Assembly (NCBI GenBank): GCA_947179485.1
Contig: OX359245.1
Span: forward strand, 64,777,067 to 64,841,066
Length of the DNA stretch: 64,000 bases
Reading direction: 5' to 3'
Source of the DNA: Allacma fusca
Lineage: Eukaryota; Arthropoda; Collembola; Symphypleona; Sminthuridae
Numbering within the stretch: the first letter of the stretch is position 1; each line of letters opens with the position of its first letter. The notes under the pieces are model-generated. The model worked only from the letters and a program-made list of their open reading frames with translations, was not told the DNA's origin and ran no database searches. This document shows positions 1 through 11,476 of the stretch, one piece after another. Made by a program: the position numbers and the translations under genes.

Positions 1-805
1 TGGAACCGCACCATTCAGTTTAGTTTGTGTCAAACTGAATCAAAATTTATATGAGCCGAGCTGAAATGAAATTTTTAGTTTTAAACTAAACTAGTCCGAC
101 CACCTGTCTTGAGTTGCGTGTTGCAAAACGTTTTGAGTAATTCGATCGTTCGTGAAATTTTGTAAGAAAGAATAATTGTAATTATTGCATATCTATTATT
201 TCCTAATATTTGCCATTATTTATATGTGTCCTGCCCACATTCATTTAAAGTATTTTGGTCATAATGTTAAGTTTAGTGCACTGCGGGTCCTATTTAAAAA
301 GAAAAGGAAACTATCAAATGTTTTACAAAGTAAGACCATTTTTCTATGAACCTTTGACTTAAGCCAAAATACTTACGAATGCAATATTCCATTTGGACAA
401 AAATATGTTTGTTACTGTTTACCACGATCACTTTATTTAACTACAAATGATAATTGTGCTATTTCAATTTCAATTGTAAGTGCTGAAGCATGGTTTTAAT
501 TGCTTTAAAGCGTAATTATTTAATTAGTTATGACCATAACAAACCTAAATGCACTAAGAAATAATGCAACATATTTAAAATGCAATCAACATTATTTCAA
601 GAATCGTACTAAATCTCTATGCTTTTGAATAATATCTACGGTCAATTTTACAAAGTGTCTACGGGTGTTAGTCAAGTGGTAACTAGTATTAGTACGGGCT
701 TTCTATATTTAAGTATAAGCTACTGTCTGAATAATGTGCACTCATATGTAATCTACATGTACATATTACTTACGTATACTAACCACTATGTAAACGGTTG
801 AGTTG
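1..805. repeat. Segmental duplication, copy 1 (paralogue of 19701-21897)
   Basis: This stretch aligns by eye with 19701-21897, except that the second copy carries a 1.45 kb MITE (19915-21359). It begins inside a GTTCAGTTTAGTTT-rich repeat, also found inverted at 14403-14640, and ends where the zinc-finger remnant begins. No gene is visible. At about 203-214 it preserves the unoccupied target site of the MITE in the other copy. Confidence 0.75.
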
Positions 806-812
806 ACTAAAA

Positions 813-1543
813 TTTACAGCCCAATTGGGAACACATTCAGACGCGAGGCCCTACGTTTGCAGTACGTTTAACTTTGGATTCAAGGCTAATGGTGCGCTAT
901 TAGCTCACGCTAGAAAACATACAGGTGAAAGAGCATACAAATGTGAATTTTGTTACCGGAGATTTAGTTTATCAACCGCACTCCAGTATCATATAAATAC
1001 ACGGGCGAAAAACCCTTCGGTTGTAAACTCTGCTCTTATGCTTGTCTGAGTAGTAGTCATTTGGCAAATCACATTGTGAAACATTCGGACCACAGAGCTT
1101 TCAAGTGCGAAGTTTGTTCAAAGACGTTCAAACTCCGCGGATGTCTTAAACGACATTTATTAACCCGCACGCGTGACATGCCTTATAAATGTTCAGAGTG
1201 TGATTTCCAAACATACTGAAGGTCTTATTTTGTAATTCACGAGCTGGCACACAGTGCAAACAAAATGTACAAATGTAGGATTTGTTCCTACTCTCAAGAT
1301 CGGAAACAAAGTTTGGCTTTACATCAGAACAGGTATCATTCTGGAATTAAATCAAATCCCGGTGTACCAAACAAGACAAATATCACTAAAATGTCAAAAG
1401 ATTGGAAAAGGAACACTGAGCTTTTGAAATGCAAAAGTTGTCTGTATCGTGGATCCACTCATAAGGAAATGTGTATGCATTACTCAGCTTGTCACAGTTT
1501 ACCCGTTGTTTTTTTGAAAAGGTTAGCTACGCGAGGTGTGTAA
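813..1543 (+). pseudogene. C2H2 zinc-finger pseudogene A, 3' part only
   Basis: This is the 3' portion of a multi-finger C2H2 gene, matching 35035-37207 of pseudogene E. It lacks the 5' fingers. The first reading frame closes near 1049 after a small deletion around 1000, and a TGA interrupts a later finger near 1217. The last 92 codons (1265-1543) remain open: one CxxC...H finger, then the family tail with a final Cys/His unit and an LPVVFLKRL-like end. That terminal ORF differs from its copy at 36929-37207 at only about 4 residues. It is an untranscribed-looking fragment with no 5' exon or promoter in place. It was probably cut by the duplication breakpoint near 806. Confidence 0.85.
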
Positions 1544-2008
1544 ATTATAATTGCTAATTTGGATTATTAAAGTATGTTCGTTTAGATACATATAGCATTT
1601 CAACGCCCTAAAATTAATTCAATTGTATGCTTGACTGACGTGTAGCTTTGCATCTTGTAAAAGTAATTAAACTAGAGGACTTGTTTTCGAGATGTACTGG
1701 TTTGTTTTTGTATATTAAAATGCGAATCTATGAATTGGCAAAACACCATGGATTTATGCACTTAAAAAGATTAAGTCTAATCATGTGGGCTCATTGGAAA
1801 ACGGGACCACACGGGACGTATAAAGACAACTAAAGGGGTGTGACACAAACGGCGACATCCGAAAACCTGACATATTACTACTGACTGATTGACTGGAAGG
1901 TCGTTCACTTTTATTCACAAGGGTAACTGACTGTATATGACGTCATACACATATTATTTCAGCAGCATGGACACAGTATCATGACACGGGGTTCAATATA
2001 ACTTATAT
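1544..2008 (+). repeat. Duplicated 3' flank of zinc-finger unit A
   Basis: This non-coding 3' flank is shared with 37208-37660 and, more loosely, 8700-9050. It contains a GGGGTGTGACACAAA start (about 1836) followed by CTGACTGATTGACTGG and a TGACGTCA palindrome (about 1938). These are the terminal motifs of the TIR element described at 2369-4037. No gene is seen. Confidence 0.6.
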
Positions 2009-2019
2009 ATAATAGCACC

Positions 2020-2196
2020 CATTATTAACGAGAACTACTTGTCCGTTTATTTAAAGCGCTACTCTTAATATAAGCGCACCCGATTTAGGCATACAAGTCT
2101 CTGGCACTGTGCTTCGTTTGGGATTTAATTTCTACAATCACACTACCACCTCTTCAAGTACATAATTGTCCTAGTGAAGCACAGGGTTTTTACTAG
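2020..2196 (+). mobile_element. Helitron-like 3' end (short non-autonomous element)
   Basis: The sequence ends in a GC hairpin (CCTAGTGAAGCACAGG) followed by TTTTTACTAG, then T. This is the standard Helitron 3' terminus: hairpin, a short spacer, CTRR, then a T target. Related 3' ends lie at 4144 and 38575. The 5' part carries ATTATTAACGAGAACTACTT, similar to the 5' ends at 2311 and 37892. The exact 5' limit is uncertain. Confidence 0.55.
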
Positions 2197-2310
2197 TTCA
2201 ATTGCTTATCCTTATTATTAAACGGCACTTGCTGTTCGTTTAATTAAAGTTTCGTTGCGCTCATAGTTCAATGGCCTCACACAACGCCCAAAAGGTGGCA
2301 TGCCAAGCAC

Positions 2311-4144
2311 TCCTTATTATTAACGAGAACCACCTGTCCGTGTATTTATTTATTTACACAGCAAGTCTGGGATGTGCCACAAATGACGTCATGCATTTAG
2401 TCAGTCAGTCATATTTTCTCTGAATGAGTTAACATGACGTACTCAGTCAGTCCCTTTTCCAAAACATGACGTCATTTCTCCGCACCTATTTAACCCAGAT
2501 CCTTTGTTACTCCAACATAAAATCCCGTGCGAATTCGTAAGTTTAAATATCGACTTCATCATCCAAAATCATTAGTACAACAATGACATGACAACATCAA
2601 TAATTCACAAAGTCACAACAAAGAGTTATATCAATAAGTAATACGCGGGACAGAGTAACTGATGTTAGTTTTTTAAAGCGGACAATTCCAACATAATTTA
2701 AGTAACGGTGAATTAAAATTGCGCTATAACAATTTTAATTTAAAAATGTGTGCGGATTTATTGACGTATCTTGGAAACTAAAAGTTATACAAGAAACATC
2801 GACTGCGTCACCTGTCCGAGAAGTATGTATACGCATTTGCGTGCATATGTCCTGTTTAAATTTAATCACATCATACGACTGAACCGATCTTCCAACAAAT
2901 ACCGTCTGTTGAATAGATTTTCTTTCTTAGGTCACCAAAATGGTTACATATAAACACCTGCTAATACCTGCACCATCGACAGGTGACACAGTCAACATTT
3001 TCCAAACTGTGCATAACTGTAATGGTTCTTAGTGCATACCTATATTATCAAATAGTAGCCCACTAAATCAGGTTATAGTTTCAAATATCATTAATTCCTT
3101 CTTGTCTATAATCAGAATAATAATAATTACCGAATGAGCGTCACTAGATAATTCGACATTTCCACGTGGACATGTTATCTGATATGTCAGAAGTATTGAT
3201 TTTAAAGGATGTAGTGTCATCTATCTAGCCTTTGAAAAGTATATGTCCCATATAAACGCACATTTGTTACACATTCTTACAGTAGTGTAAGGTAATAATC
3301 TCGCCATCTATTGTGACTTCATAATTTTTTAAGCTTTCTTTTGCAGCTGTAATAATTAGCAGCATTGACCGGATGTTGCCAAAAGCTATTTCGTGGGATT
3401 TGAGTAAATTTTCTAATTAAAAATGCTTCTAAGTAAAATCTACGTATACGCCCATTCGCCTGTCAAGTTTCCTTTTCTGTCCCACATATTTTACCACAAT
3501 ACCCCACTTCAGCTCTTTGTGATTTTGTTTATATGAAGTGTTAAGGCACAAACAGGAGTAAGTTGATTTTCAAAATTTTACAGGTGAAATTGTTTTTCTG
3601 CTGTAAAATGTGTTTGTTACATTATTATAAAATTATTGACCGAATCAGCGACCCACTTCAAATTACCTTTGACCTACATGATTTTACCCGTGAATTAGTA
3701 CAAGAACCTGTTGATTTTTGTTTCTGTCTTGTTCACAGTAGAAGTCATTGTTAATTTTATAATTTTATTGTGGTTATTACCGATGGCTAATAACAAAAGC
3801 TCGGCGATAAAAACGAGGTAAACAAAGGCGAGTAATTGCTGATAGTTAATATTTAGTTTGCAAACGAACGCAGTTTTAAATATTAAAGCAGCACATGGCA
3901 TTATATTATACCCATATATACATACACATAGGACGTCATATACAGTCAGTCAGCCTTCGATGTGACGACGAATGATCATCCAGTCAGTCAGTCGTAATTT
4001 GTAAGATTTTTAGATGACGTCATTTGTGGCACATCCCTCTCCACGACAGGGCTGATTTGTAAGCCGTTTATCTTTTAATTTCTACTCTCGCACTACCACC
4101 TCTTCAAGTATAGTTGTCCCTGTGAAGCAGGGCTTTATTACTAG
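2311..4144 (+). mobile_element. Non-autonomous Helitron, interrupted by a TIR element
   Basis: The 5' end is TCCTTATTATTAACGAGAAC. The 3' end is a CCCTG-TGAAG-CAGGG hairpin, CTTTATTA and CTAG|T at 4141-4144. The same element lies at 37892-38575 without the 1.67 kb insertion at 2369-4037. No Rep/helicase ORF is present, so it would depend on a helper. A second TCCTTATTATTAAACGG start lies at 2209, suggesting Helitrons stacked on each other. Confidence 0.6.
2369..4037. mobile_element. TIR DNA transposon, 23 bp perfect TIRs, TGACTGACTG subterminal repeats
   Basis: The ends are perfect 23 bp inverted repeats beginning GGGATGTGCCACAAATGACG. They are flanked by TCT on both sides, a 3 bp target duplication. 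The related Helitron at 37892-38575 shows the empty site (AAGTCT then TCACGAC near 38466). Subterminal CAGTCAGTC/GACTGACTG clusters and TGACGTCA palindromes sit at both ends. The interior has no convincing protein. TIRs starting GGG and a 3 bp duplication point to PIF/Harbinger-like transposition, but TCT is not the usual TWA target. Confidence 0.75.
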
Positions 4145-4149
4145 TGGCA

Positions 4150-4849
4150 TTAAGAAACACCAAAGTTCCAGATTATGGCTCACAATCAGCCCCTTTAAAG
4201 CGTAGCGTTAGCGTGCGTAACACCTATGTATTTATTATTTGGTGCCACTCACATTCCTCATATTTTGTAGTAACCACAGCTTTTGGTTTTGGACCGTGGT
4301 GCATTCAGAAATGACTGTCACTAAATACTTGACCCCAGACTAAAGGTGTACGTAATTCTTTTGGACTAATAATAATAGCAAAATAATTTTGAATATTTTT
4401 TATAACGGTCCGAAACCCGTCTTGAGAGCAGGGACCAACCAGTTTTAATAAATATCAGTTTTGTTCTTCCCTGTTAAAACTCTTTCCCTACAAAACGAGA
4501 AATTACGGCTGTAGACGGTCATTGAATTTAAAAATTCTTGTTCAGAAAACAATCTCTTTCCCGTCAAATGTTCCCGGACAGACATTTTTTTATTATTTCT
4601 TTCGAAAAAGAAACTTTGCATACGTTCCCTCTCTTCAGCAGTTGCACTCATTTATATGTAATTACTATGAATAAAATGATATCGCCTTTGAAGAGCAAAA
4701 TGGTCTCAGTCTCTCAGTGATGTACAAAATCATACGAACGTAGACCATTTTGACTTTTCAGCGACGATTTGCTTGTACAGGGTATTTGTAAACGTGTAAA
4801 TCTTTTCTTTTCAGTAAACAAATCGATGAAGCAGTGATTCTTCGGAAGA
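4150..4849 (+). promoter_or_regulatory. 5' flank and 5'UTR intron of zinc-finger copy B
   Basis: This is homologous to 38590-39293 (intact gene F) and 26600-27080 (gene D). A conserved donor, CAGACTAAAG|GTGTAC (GT at 4346), and acceptor, CTTTTCAG|TAAACAAATC (AG ending 4814), define a 5'UTR intron. The intron contains decayed AATCCCTG...GGTCA motifs from an old CAGGGG-type MITE. The splice signals are intact although the gene downstream is broken. Confidence 0.6.
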
Positions 4850-6248
4850 ATGGGGACCATCAAACGAGTACGAAAATTCCGGTGTGAGCATTGTTCCACA
4901 AAATATTATCGTAAAGGAGCCCTTATTACTATTCATATGAGAGCCCACACTGGAGATGGGCCCTATAAATGCAAAGAGTGCTCATCGGAGTTTGCGTCTA
5001 GTTCTGCCCTTTCGAGCCACCGCAAGTCCACAGTTAAGACCGATCATTTAAATGTGACCAGTGCCCCTCCAGTTTCAAAGATAGAAATGCCCTTCAAAGT
5101 CACATCACCAAAGTTCACCCTGAGGAAAAACGATACGAATGCCAAGAGTGCTTCTTCAAATTCAAAACCAAAAATCACCTGGAAAGTCACGCTACAGTCC
5201 ACGTTACAAAAAGCCTTTACAAATGTAAAGAGTGCTCTTCCAGGTTCAAGTCCAAACGATACTTGAAGGTTCACCTTAAACTACACACGGAGGAAAGACC
5301 ATACGAATGCGAAGCTTGTCCCTTAAAGTTCTGGACAAAATTTTTCCCTCGCCGCTCACAGTAGAGTCCACTCTGAAGACAGGCCTTACAAATGTGAAAA
5401 ATGTCCCGTAAAATTCAAGAGAAAGTATGAACTTAACAGACACAGCTCAGTCCATACTAAAGTCAAGCCCCACAAATGCAGCGAGTGCTCATCGGAGTTC
5501 CGAACTAAAAGTAATCTTAAAATCCATCTCAGGACCCATACAGGAGAACGATATGATGTAATATGTGTAACAAGAGTTTCACCAATACTTACAACCTTGA
5601 AAATCATATCCGTGTACACACCAATGAAAATCCCCATCAATACTCCATTTTTGTCCGAAGAGGTTTACCCAAAAACCTATTTGCAAGAACATAATATGTT
5701 CAGTCATTCAAGGAAAACATCATTCAAATGTCAACTTTACTCAAAGCAATATCGACACCTTCGAACATTGACATCACATTTGGGGAGTCATTCAGGCATA
5801 ACATCCCATGTTTGCAAAATGTGCAATTCCAAATTCAAGTCTAAACACAACTTAGAAACTCACTATAGAAAACATACGGGAGAAAAACCCTTCAGTTGTC
5901 AACTTTGCCCTTATACTTGTACGAGTAATAGTAATTTAGCAAGACACAGGCTGGTACATTCGGAGAAAAGACCCTTCACGTGTGAAATTTGTGGGTTCAG
6001 CTTCAAAATCGGCCGAAGCCTGGCATGAGAGAAGGGACCATATCGGACTTAAGTCAAATACCGGATCTCTAAACAATACCCGTATCAAGAACGTGCTAGC
6101 GAACGATGGGAGACGCAACGTTGTCCATTTGAAATGCAATGTTTGTCCATATTGTGGAGTCACTCATAGGGAATTGTGTACGCATTACTCCTCGTGTCAT
6201 GGTTTACCCGTTGTTATTCTGAAAAGGCTTATAATGCGAGGTGTATAA
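4850..6248 (+). pseudogene. C2H2 zinc-finger pseudogene B
   Basis: This is a degraded copy of gene F. The same ATG context (GGAAGAATGGGG) starts at 4850 and the first finger reads, but small indels around 4920 and 5030 shift the frame. Fingers 3-9 are then scattered across frames. A readable block (5597-6028) covers fingers of the 10-14 region. A deletion of about 180 bp removes finger 15 and most of 16, joining GGCCGAAGCCTGG directly to the GCATGAGAGAAGG region. The C-terminal tail (6040-6248) is intact in another frame, with an AATAAA at 6269. It is almost certainly non-functional as a full-length protein. Confidence 0.85.
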
Positions 6249-6464
6249 ATTGTTATTCTTTGGTTACAAATAAAACATTTTACGTTGAATCAAATTTAAC
6301 ATAACGCTCTAAATTATTGGAAATAGGATCTGCGTAATAAAATGTTACCTTTCGACTGTGACACTTCCAATATTTATTTAATAATCGTATGAGTTAAAAC
6401 TATTTCAAGACTACGCCATCACCATTTCTTTTAGGTGGAAATAACTCTGGAAAATACTATAAAA

Positions 6465-6575
6465 ATGTCAAACGATTCGATAACTAACGTTCAACTTTTG
6501 AAATGCAAAAGTTGGTTTACAACATTTCCCCTTGGTCTTTTTGAAAAGGATAGTAGCGCAAGGTGTGTAAATTAT
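6465..6575 (+). pseudogene. Remnant of a zinc-finger 3' end
   Basis: About 110 bp match the last codons of the A/E-type zinc-finger gene: TTTTGAAATGCAAAAGTTG, an internal deletion, then TTTTTGAAAAGG and GGTGTGTAAATT, the usual stop context. Its 3' flank resumes at 8700 after the nested transposons 6595-8691. It marks an eighth ancestral zinc-finger unit. Confidence 0.6.
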
Positions 6576-6870
6576 TATTGTTAATTTTAGTAACCAGGGC
6601 CCTATTTCATAAATAATACAACCCGACAATGACAATTTTACAAGTACAATTGTATTATTGACAATTTACAAGCACAGGCGTTTCATAAACAATTCTCAAA
6701 CCAACCGTAATTAGTGGTGCATATTTACAAGTTGTCATGGAGGAGTAATATCCAAGACCCGGGAATTGTCATACAGTAAGCCAATTCAAGTACTCAGTTT
6801 GATCAACCGTGCTGACGCCCAATCCCATGGTACTATGACCCGTTTCTAAACCATGTTATTGCAGTCAAGA

Positions 6871-7422
6871 CAGAGATGTTCAAATGATTTTCCCTTCCTT
6901 CAATCCTTCGAATGCAAAAAAATAGATTCATTTCCTTCCTTCAATCCTCTTCAGATTGAAGGCTTGGAAACAAAATTCCTTCCTTCACCCTTCCTTCGAA
7001 GTTGTTTTATTGAGATCCTTCCTTAAGCCTTCAGTAATATTCTTCCCTCACCAAATTCCGTCTTCCGTAATATTTTATTTTCATATATGAGAACAAAGTC
7101 AAGATACAAAAAATTACTGTACCCGCCAGAAACCATCTTTCCATCGTATTATATGTATCCTGGTACGTTACATGTGAATGAAAGCGCTTATTGACTGCAT
7201 TAGAGTTAATTGTCATGAAAGGTACATTCGGCGCGCGAAGGGTGATTGGGAAGCACCCTTCCGTCAACTTCAATTTTTTTATTAATGCGCTGAAGCCTTA
7301 CTTCTTCCTTCGTAATTTTTTTCACCCTTCCTTCCCTTCCCTTCATTTCTTTCGAAAGAAGCGCATCCTTCCCTGAAGGAAGGCTTCTTTGAAGGGTACC
7401 CGTCGACGGGTGAACATCTCTG
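6871..7422. mobile_element. hAT-like MITE filled with CTTCCTTC motifs
   Basis: The termini CAGAGATGTTCA and TGAACATCTCTG are inverted repeats. The flanks AGTCAAGA and AATTAAGA match at 6 of 8 positions, consistent with a worn 8 bp duplication. The interior is nearly all CCTTCCTTCAATCC / GAAGGAAGG in both orientations. A second, right-truncated copy starts at 24408. No transposase ORF is present. Confidence 0.7.
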
Positions 7423-7581
7423 AATTAAGAGCTGTTGCTCGGGTGTTATTGCAAAATTGTAAGAAGGTTTATGCAAAAGCTTTCCACTAATTTTACCCAC
7501 ACTATATTTAAATGTGCATTTGGATGTTCTGAATTGTTCGATAAAGTAGAATGAATTGTGATTTTCAAAACTGATTCGGGG

Positions 7582-8276
7582 TAGTGCATCGCATGGGTTC
7601 AGGTCGCACCCGGGTATTTGGGTTCAGGTCCAGGTTCAGGTTCAGTATGGGTACATTTATTTTGGACCCAATAATTTTGGGTCCTTTCTGGGTACAATAT
7701 TTTATACCCGTAAAATTGGGTACAGGTTCAGGTTCAGGACCAGGTACAGAGAAAAACCCGGTTTGATTTTACCTGTCAGGACCAGGTGCAACACATAAAA
7801 GACCTGAACCTGATCGCAAAAGACCTGAAATGTTTGGGTTCATTGATTGAAAGTTAAAGGCCGGAGAATTCAAGCTTCCCAAATGATTTCCATCGCAAAA
7901 GCAATGGCAGGGTGTCCCAGGAACCAGTGAACTTTCATTCTTATGCCTTTTAAATATATTTTGTACTACAAATACCCAATTGTACTTTTAATACAAGATA
8001 AAATTTAAAAAAGTTTGGATTCTCAAGTACCCAAACATATTCAGGTCCGGTCCAAAAATACCCGGGTTCAGGTCGTCTTTTGGGTACTTTTTCGGGTTCA
8101 GGTACTAATCAGGTGCGGGTACTACAAAAACGCAATTGGGTCAGGTTCAGGATCGAAAAATTTGAACCTGTGAAATGGGTACATTTTCAGGTACAGGTTC
8201 ACGCTTTTGAGGTACCCAAAGTTTGGGTCCAGGTTCAGGTACAGGTTCGACTGTTTTGAACCCATGCGATGCACTA
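7582..8276. mobile_element. hAT MITE, GGTTCAGG family, perfect TSD
   Basis: A perfect 20 bp TIR (TAGTGCATCGCATGGGTTCA) is flanked by a perfect 8 bp duplication ATTCGGGG (7574-7581 and 8277-8284). TAGTG fits the hAT terminal consensus YARNG. The 695 bp interior consists largely of GGTTCAGGT, GGGTACA and GAACCTG motifs. No coding capacity is seen. Its TIR resembles that of the element at 46357-47656. Confidence 0.9.
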
Positions 8277-8699
8277 ATTCGGGGTTTAAATTTTCTCCTT
8301 GCTCTTTCACAAAAAATTTGATCATTTTCGTCACTTCACTAATTGTATCGAGTAAAAAATTCATAGTTTACTGTTTAAATAAATATTATTTATACACAAT
8401 ATATGTTTATATCTATATCAAAACAATTTTATAAACTCTATTTACAATTTGACAGCGGTTTAAGGGACTGTCACTTTTGAGCGACAATTGTAAGTCACTT
8501 GTAATTACGCTGGTATATCAAACGCAATAATTGTAAATCATTTACAATTTCCTGTCATTGTCAGTCAATTTTCCCTGTCACTGGTCATTGTCAAACTACG
8601 GTTTATGAAATCATATTTCAATTGACAACTGACAATGTGTCATTTTTCACTTGTAATTGTCGGATTGTAATGTTTATGAAATAGGGCCCAGGACGTTAA

Positions 8700-9990
8700 A
8701 CGCCTTAACTTAATTCAATTGTAATATATAGTATCCGTTTGTGACCTTGCATCTTCCAAAAATAATTAAACCGGTGAGTATGATTTCGAGATTCGCTGAT
8801 TTTGTTTATGTATAAAATGCGAATGTATGAATTGGTAAAAAACCATGGTTTTATGGATTTAAAGAGTTTAATTTTAATAATTTGGGCTCATTAAAAAACG
8901 GGGCGTATGAAGATAATTAAAGCGATGTGGCATACATGACAACTTCCAAAAATGTGGCATATTACGACTGACTGACTGGAAAGTCATTCCCTGTTTTATA
9001 CAAGGGTGACTGACTGTATTTGACATATTTATACAGGATTATCTGCAGGGTAGCATTTGATTCAGTACTTACAATTAATATTAATGACACTTGGCTATAT
9101 TTTCCTCGCGTTAAATGTTGGGATTACTCTTCTTCTATCAGTATCCAGTAAAAGCGGAATAAGAATTAGTTCCATTTGATTTCATTTGAGGCCAACCGGA
9201 TAACCCGAACTTCTTAAAAACTAATGTGCTTCTCATTGATAAGGTAACAAGTGATCTTCACTCAAAACTCCAGTATTTTCTTGTTTATTAACAATAATAA
9301 TTGTTGCACTAATATAATAAAAAGAAATGAATTTGACGCAATTGAGTGGAATGCATTTGTTGATACCTGTAGAGAAAAAATACAAATAATCCTTGTGAAT
9401 GTCAAAGTAATATTTTTAAGGATTAATCTGATACATATTAAAACTTTTACAAATATTTTCTGAATTAGTCCCAACAGTAGTGTCGCTTCTCTCCGAAGAA
9501 GAGAGAAAATAGATGTTCCATTTTTGTTTACAGGGAACAGGAACAGATGTCTTAATTTTGTTTCCGTTCCCATCAGGAGTGATTGCAGCCTACGCATGAT
9601 CTCATTCCCACACCTGTTGTTCCCAAGCTCATGTGGGCCATTTCCTAAACACACATTCAAAACGACAAAAATGATCTTATAAGACTTGAAACTACTTTAT
9701 TGAAATAGTCAATTAAATGACCACTTTCCATTCGTACTTCATTCCTGTAATTTCTGCACACAGCATAAAAATAACAACGCTAGAAATAATGTTTCAGTAC
9801 AAAGTGCGGTATTTTCTCTGTTAAATTTAAATAGTTTAATTCATTTTCTAAAAATTTTACTATAAAAAATTAATCAAATAATTTATTTTATGCACATTTT
9901 CCTGTAACATTCAAACTTGAAAAATTGTTTAATAGAGTTATTGTTTTTAAAACAGTGCTTACAAAGCGGAACTGACCCATGCGGTTATAT
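8700..9990 (+). repeat. Duplicated 3' flank of a zinc-finger unit
   Basis: 8700-8940 repeats the 3' flank seen at 1618-1838 and 37270-37490. 8945-9460 is closely similar to 29495-29990, including GACTGACTGACTGG and TCTATCAGTATCCAGTAAAAG. It is non-coding; the short open frames at 9251-9660 lack any domain and sit in duplicated flank. Confidence 0.65.
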
Positions 9991-10339
9991 ACTTTTCAGG
10001 TAGATATATAGATACATATATTGTGTGTGAAAAAAATAATTATCCAACGTCATAATCATTTTCAAATATCAGCGTTGTAGCCCTCTAGTTGGCAATTTAT
10101 TCCTACATTTCATTAATTGTACAAGTGTCTTATTGTTAGTCTGTACTAGTACTTTGAAAATACGATCCTTTCGTAAAAACACCAGTAATATTCAATATTA
10201 GGACACCTGAAAACAGCATTAACAAAACAGTAAACTCGGGTAGAGTCCTTATCTCAATTTATTAAGTTTCGCCAACATCCTGAATGAAATTGTATGCCTG
10301 ATTTTAACATGAGATAGTTAAAACATGGCAAACAGGAAA
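9991..10339. other. No feature seen
   Basis: AT-rich sequence with no convincing ORF, repeat boundary or RNA gene. Confidence 0.5.
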
Positions 10340-11476
10340 ATTTATTACCGGCAAATTGAAATACTTTGCGTTTATGCGCCGGTCCATAGACCCTGTACCC
10401 AAAACTCACATGAAGGTTCATTTGATCCCATGGAGAATGGGGCGACGGTTACTTTTTAGATTACTCGAATCAAGCTGGCGCTGTGGGGTTGGGCTTGCTA
10501 CAGAACGATGTGTGAAAGATTTTCTCCCCCTTATTGCATGAAGATTGGAAGAAGAAAAAATATCATGATCATATGTGTACTCTACCTTTTCCTCTTTCGT
10601 TCACATTATCGTCATTGGTCCTCTCTCTCTCATGTTCATGAGGGCTCATAAAATCAACGTGTAGAGAGAGGACGAGGCATCCCTCAGTTCCTCATGAGGA
10701 TGTCCATTTATGGTTCTGGCTTCTAGGGTCGTAGTTTCTATCTCACAATCAGCCACCGCCCCTGCAAAGCATTGCGTGAGCATCCGTAACAAGTAACACG
10801 TTTCTATCTATTATTTTATGCTACTCACGTTGCCCTTACAGTCTGTTCTGTAACTTTTGACTTCTGTTTTTGGCTAGCGTGGAGTCAACAACATTCAAGA
10901 GAATATAGAATCTCTAAATACCAGCCCCGGGAAAAATTTGTAATAATAATTATTATACTTTTTACTAATCATACAAAAATTATTGTCAAAAACTTTCTCT
11001 GTCATTCTAGTTCGAATCCCAACTTGGGAGCAGAGGTGGAGTATTTTAATTTGTAAATATCCACGAAAAATCATTTTTAGACTTTCACTCAGAAACGTTT
11101 TCTCTATACACAGGACTGGAAATCCCTGCGAGAAACGATCAACGAATATCGAATTGTCTGTTCGCAAAACAAATTTCCCTGAAGACGTCGAATATTTTGA
11201 AAATCCCTTCCACGGAAAGGTCAACGAATTTAAAAATCACTGGTAAGAAAGAATATTCTTTCCCTGACAAAATTTTGGTGTTTCTTTATTTCGACGAAGA
11301 ATCTTTGTATGCGTTTCCGCTCTTTAGCAATTCCAGTTATTTACACTATGCATTAAATGATTAAATTATATGTATAATTTTAAGATGTGTATGTATATGT
11401 CATTAAACAATTAGTTTTTCTTGATTTTTTTCTTTTCAGCACAAACAAATTGATGAAGCAGTGATTCTTCGGAGGA
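10340..11476 (+). repeat. Duplicated 5' flank of zinc-finger copy C
   Basis: This aligns with 33190-34365 upstream of copy E: shared GACCCTGTACCCAAAACTCA, the CTGTGGGGTTGGGCTTGCTA block, a CT/AG-rich stretch near 10620, CACAATCAGCCAC, and an old AATCCCTG/GGTCAACGA MITE inside the 5'UTR intron. The intron acceptor TTTTCAG lies just upstream of the ATG at 11477. Confidence 0.65.

Larger units (their letters stand above)
6595..8691. mobile_element. CAGGGCCC-type MITE hosting two other MITEs
   Basis: The inverted termini are CAGGGCCCTATTTCATAAA on the left and its near-complement ending GGGCCCAG on the right. The subterminal and internal sequence is built from GACAATTGTAATTGTC-like motifs in both orientations. 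Two further elements lie inside (6871-7422 and 7582-8276); without them it is about 0.8 kb. No clean target duplication is visible (TTAGTAAC versus GACGTTAA). The CAGGG start suggests hAT, but this is the least certain of the set. Confidence 0.65.

Noticed and set aside
5044..5640. Minus-strand ORFs across zinc-finger copies (also 39255-39716, 39797-40148)
   Set aside because: Antisense shadows of the finger repeats with no domain or start context.
9262..9660. 132-codon minus-strand ORF
   Set aside because: Lies in a duplicated flank, is not open in the paralogue near 29800, and shows no domain.
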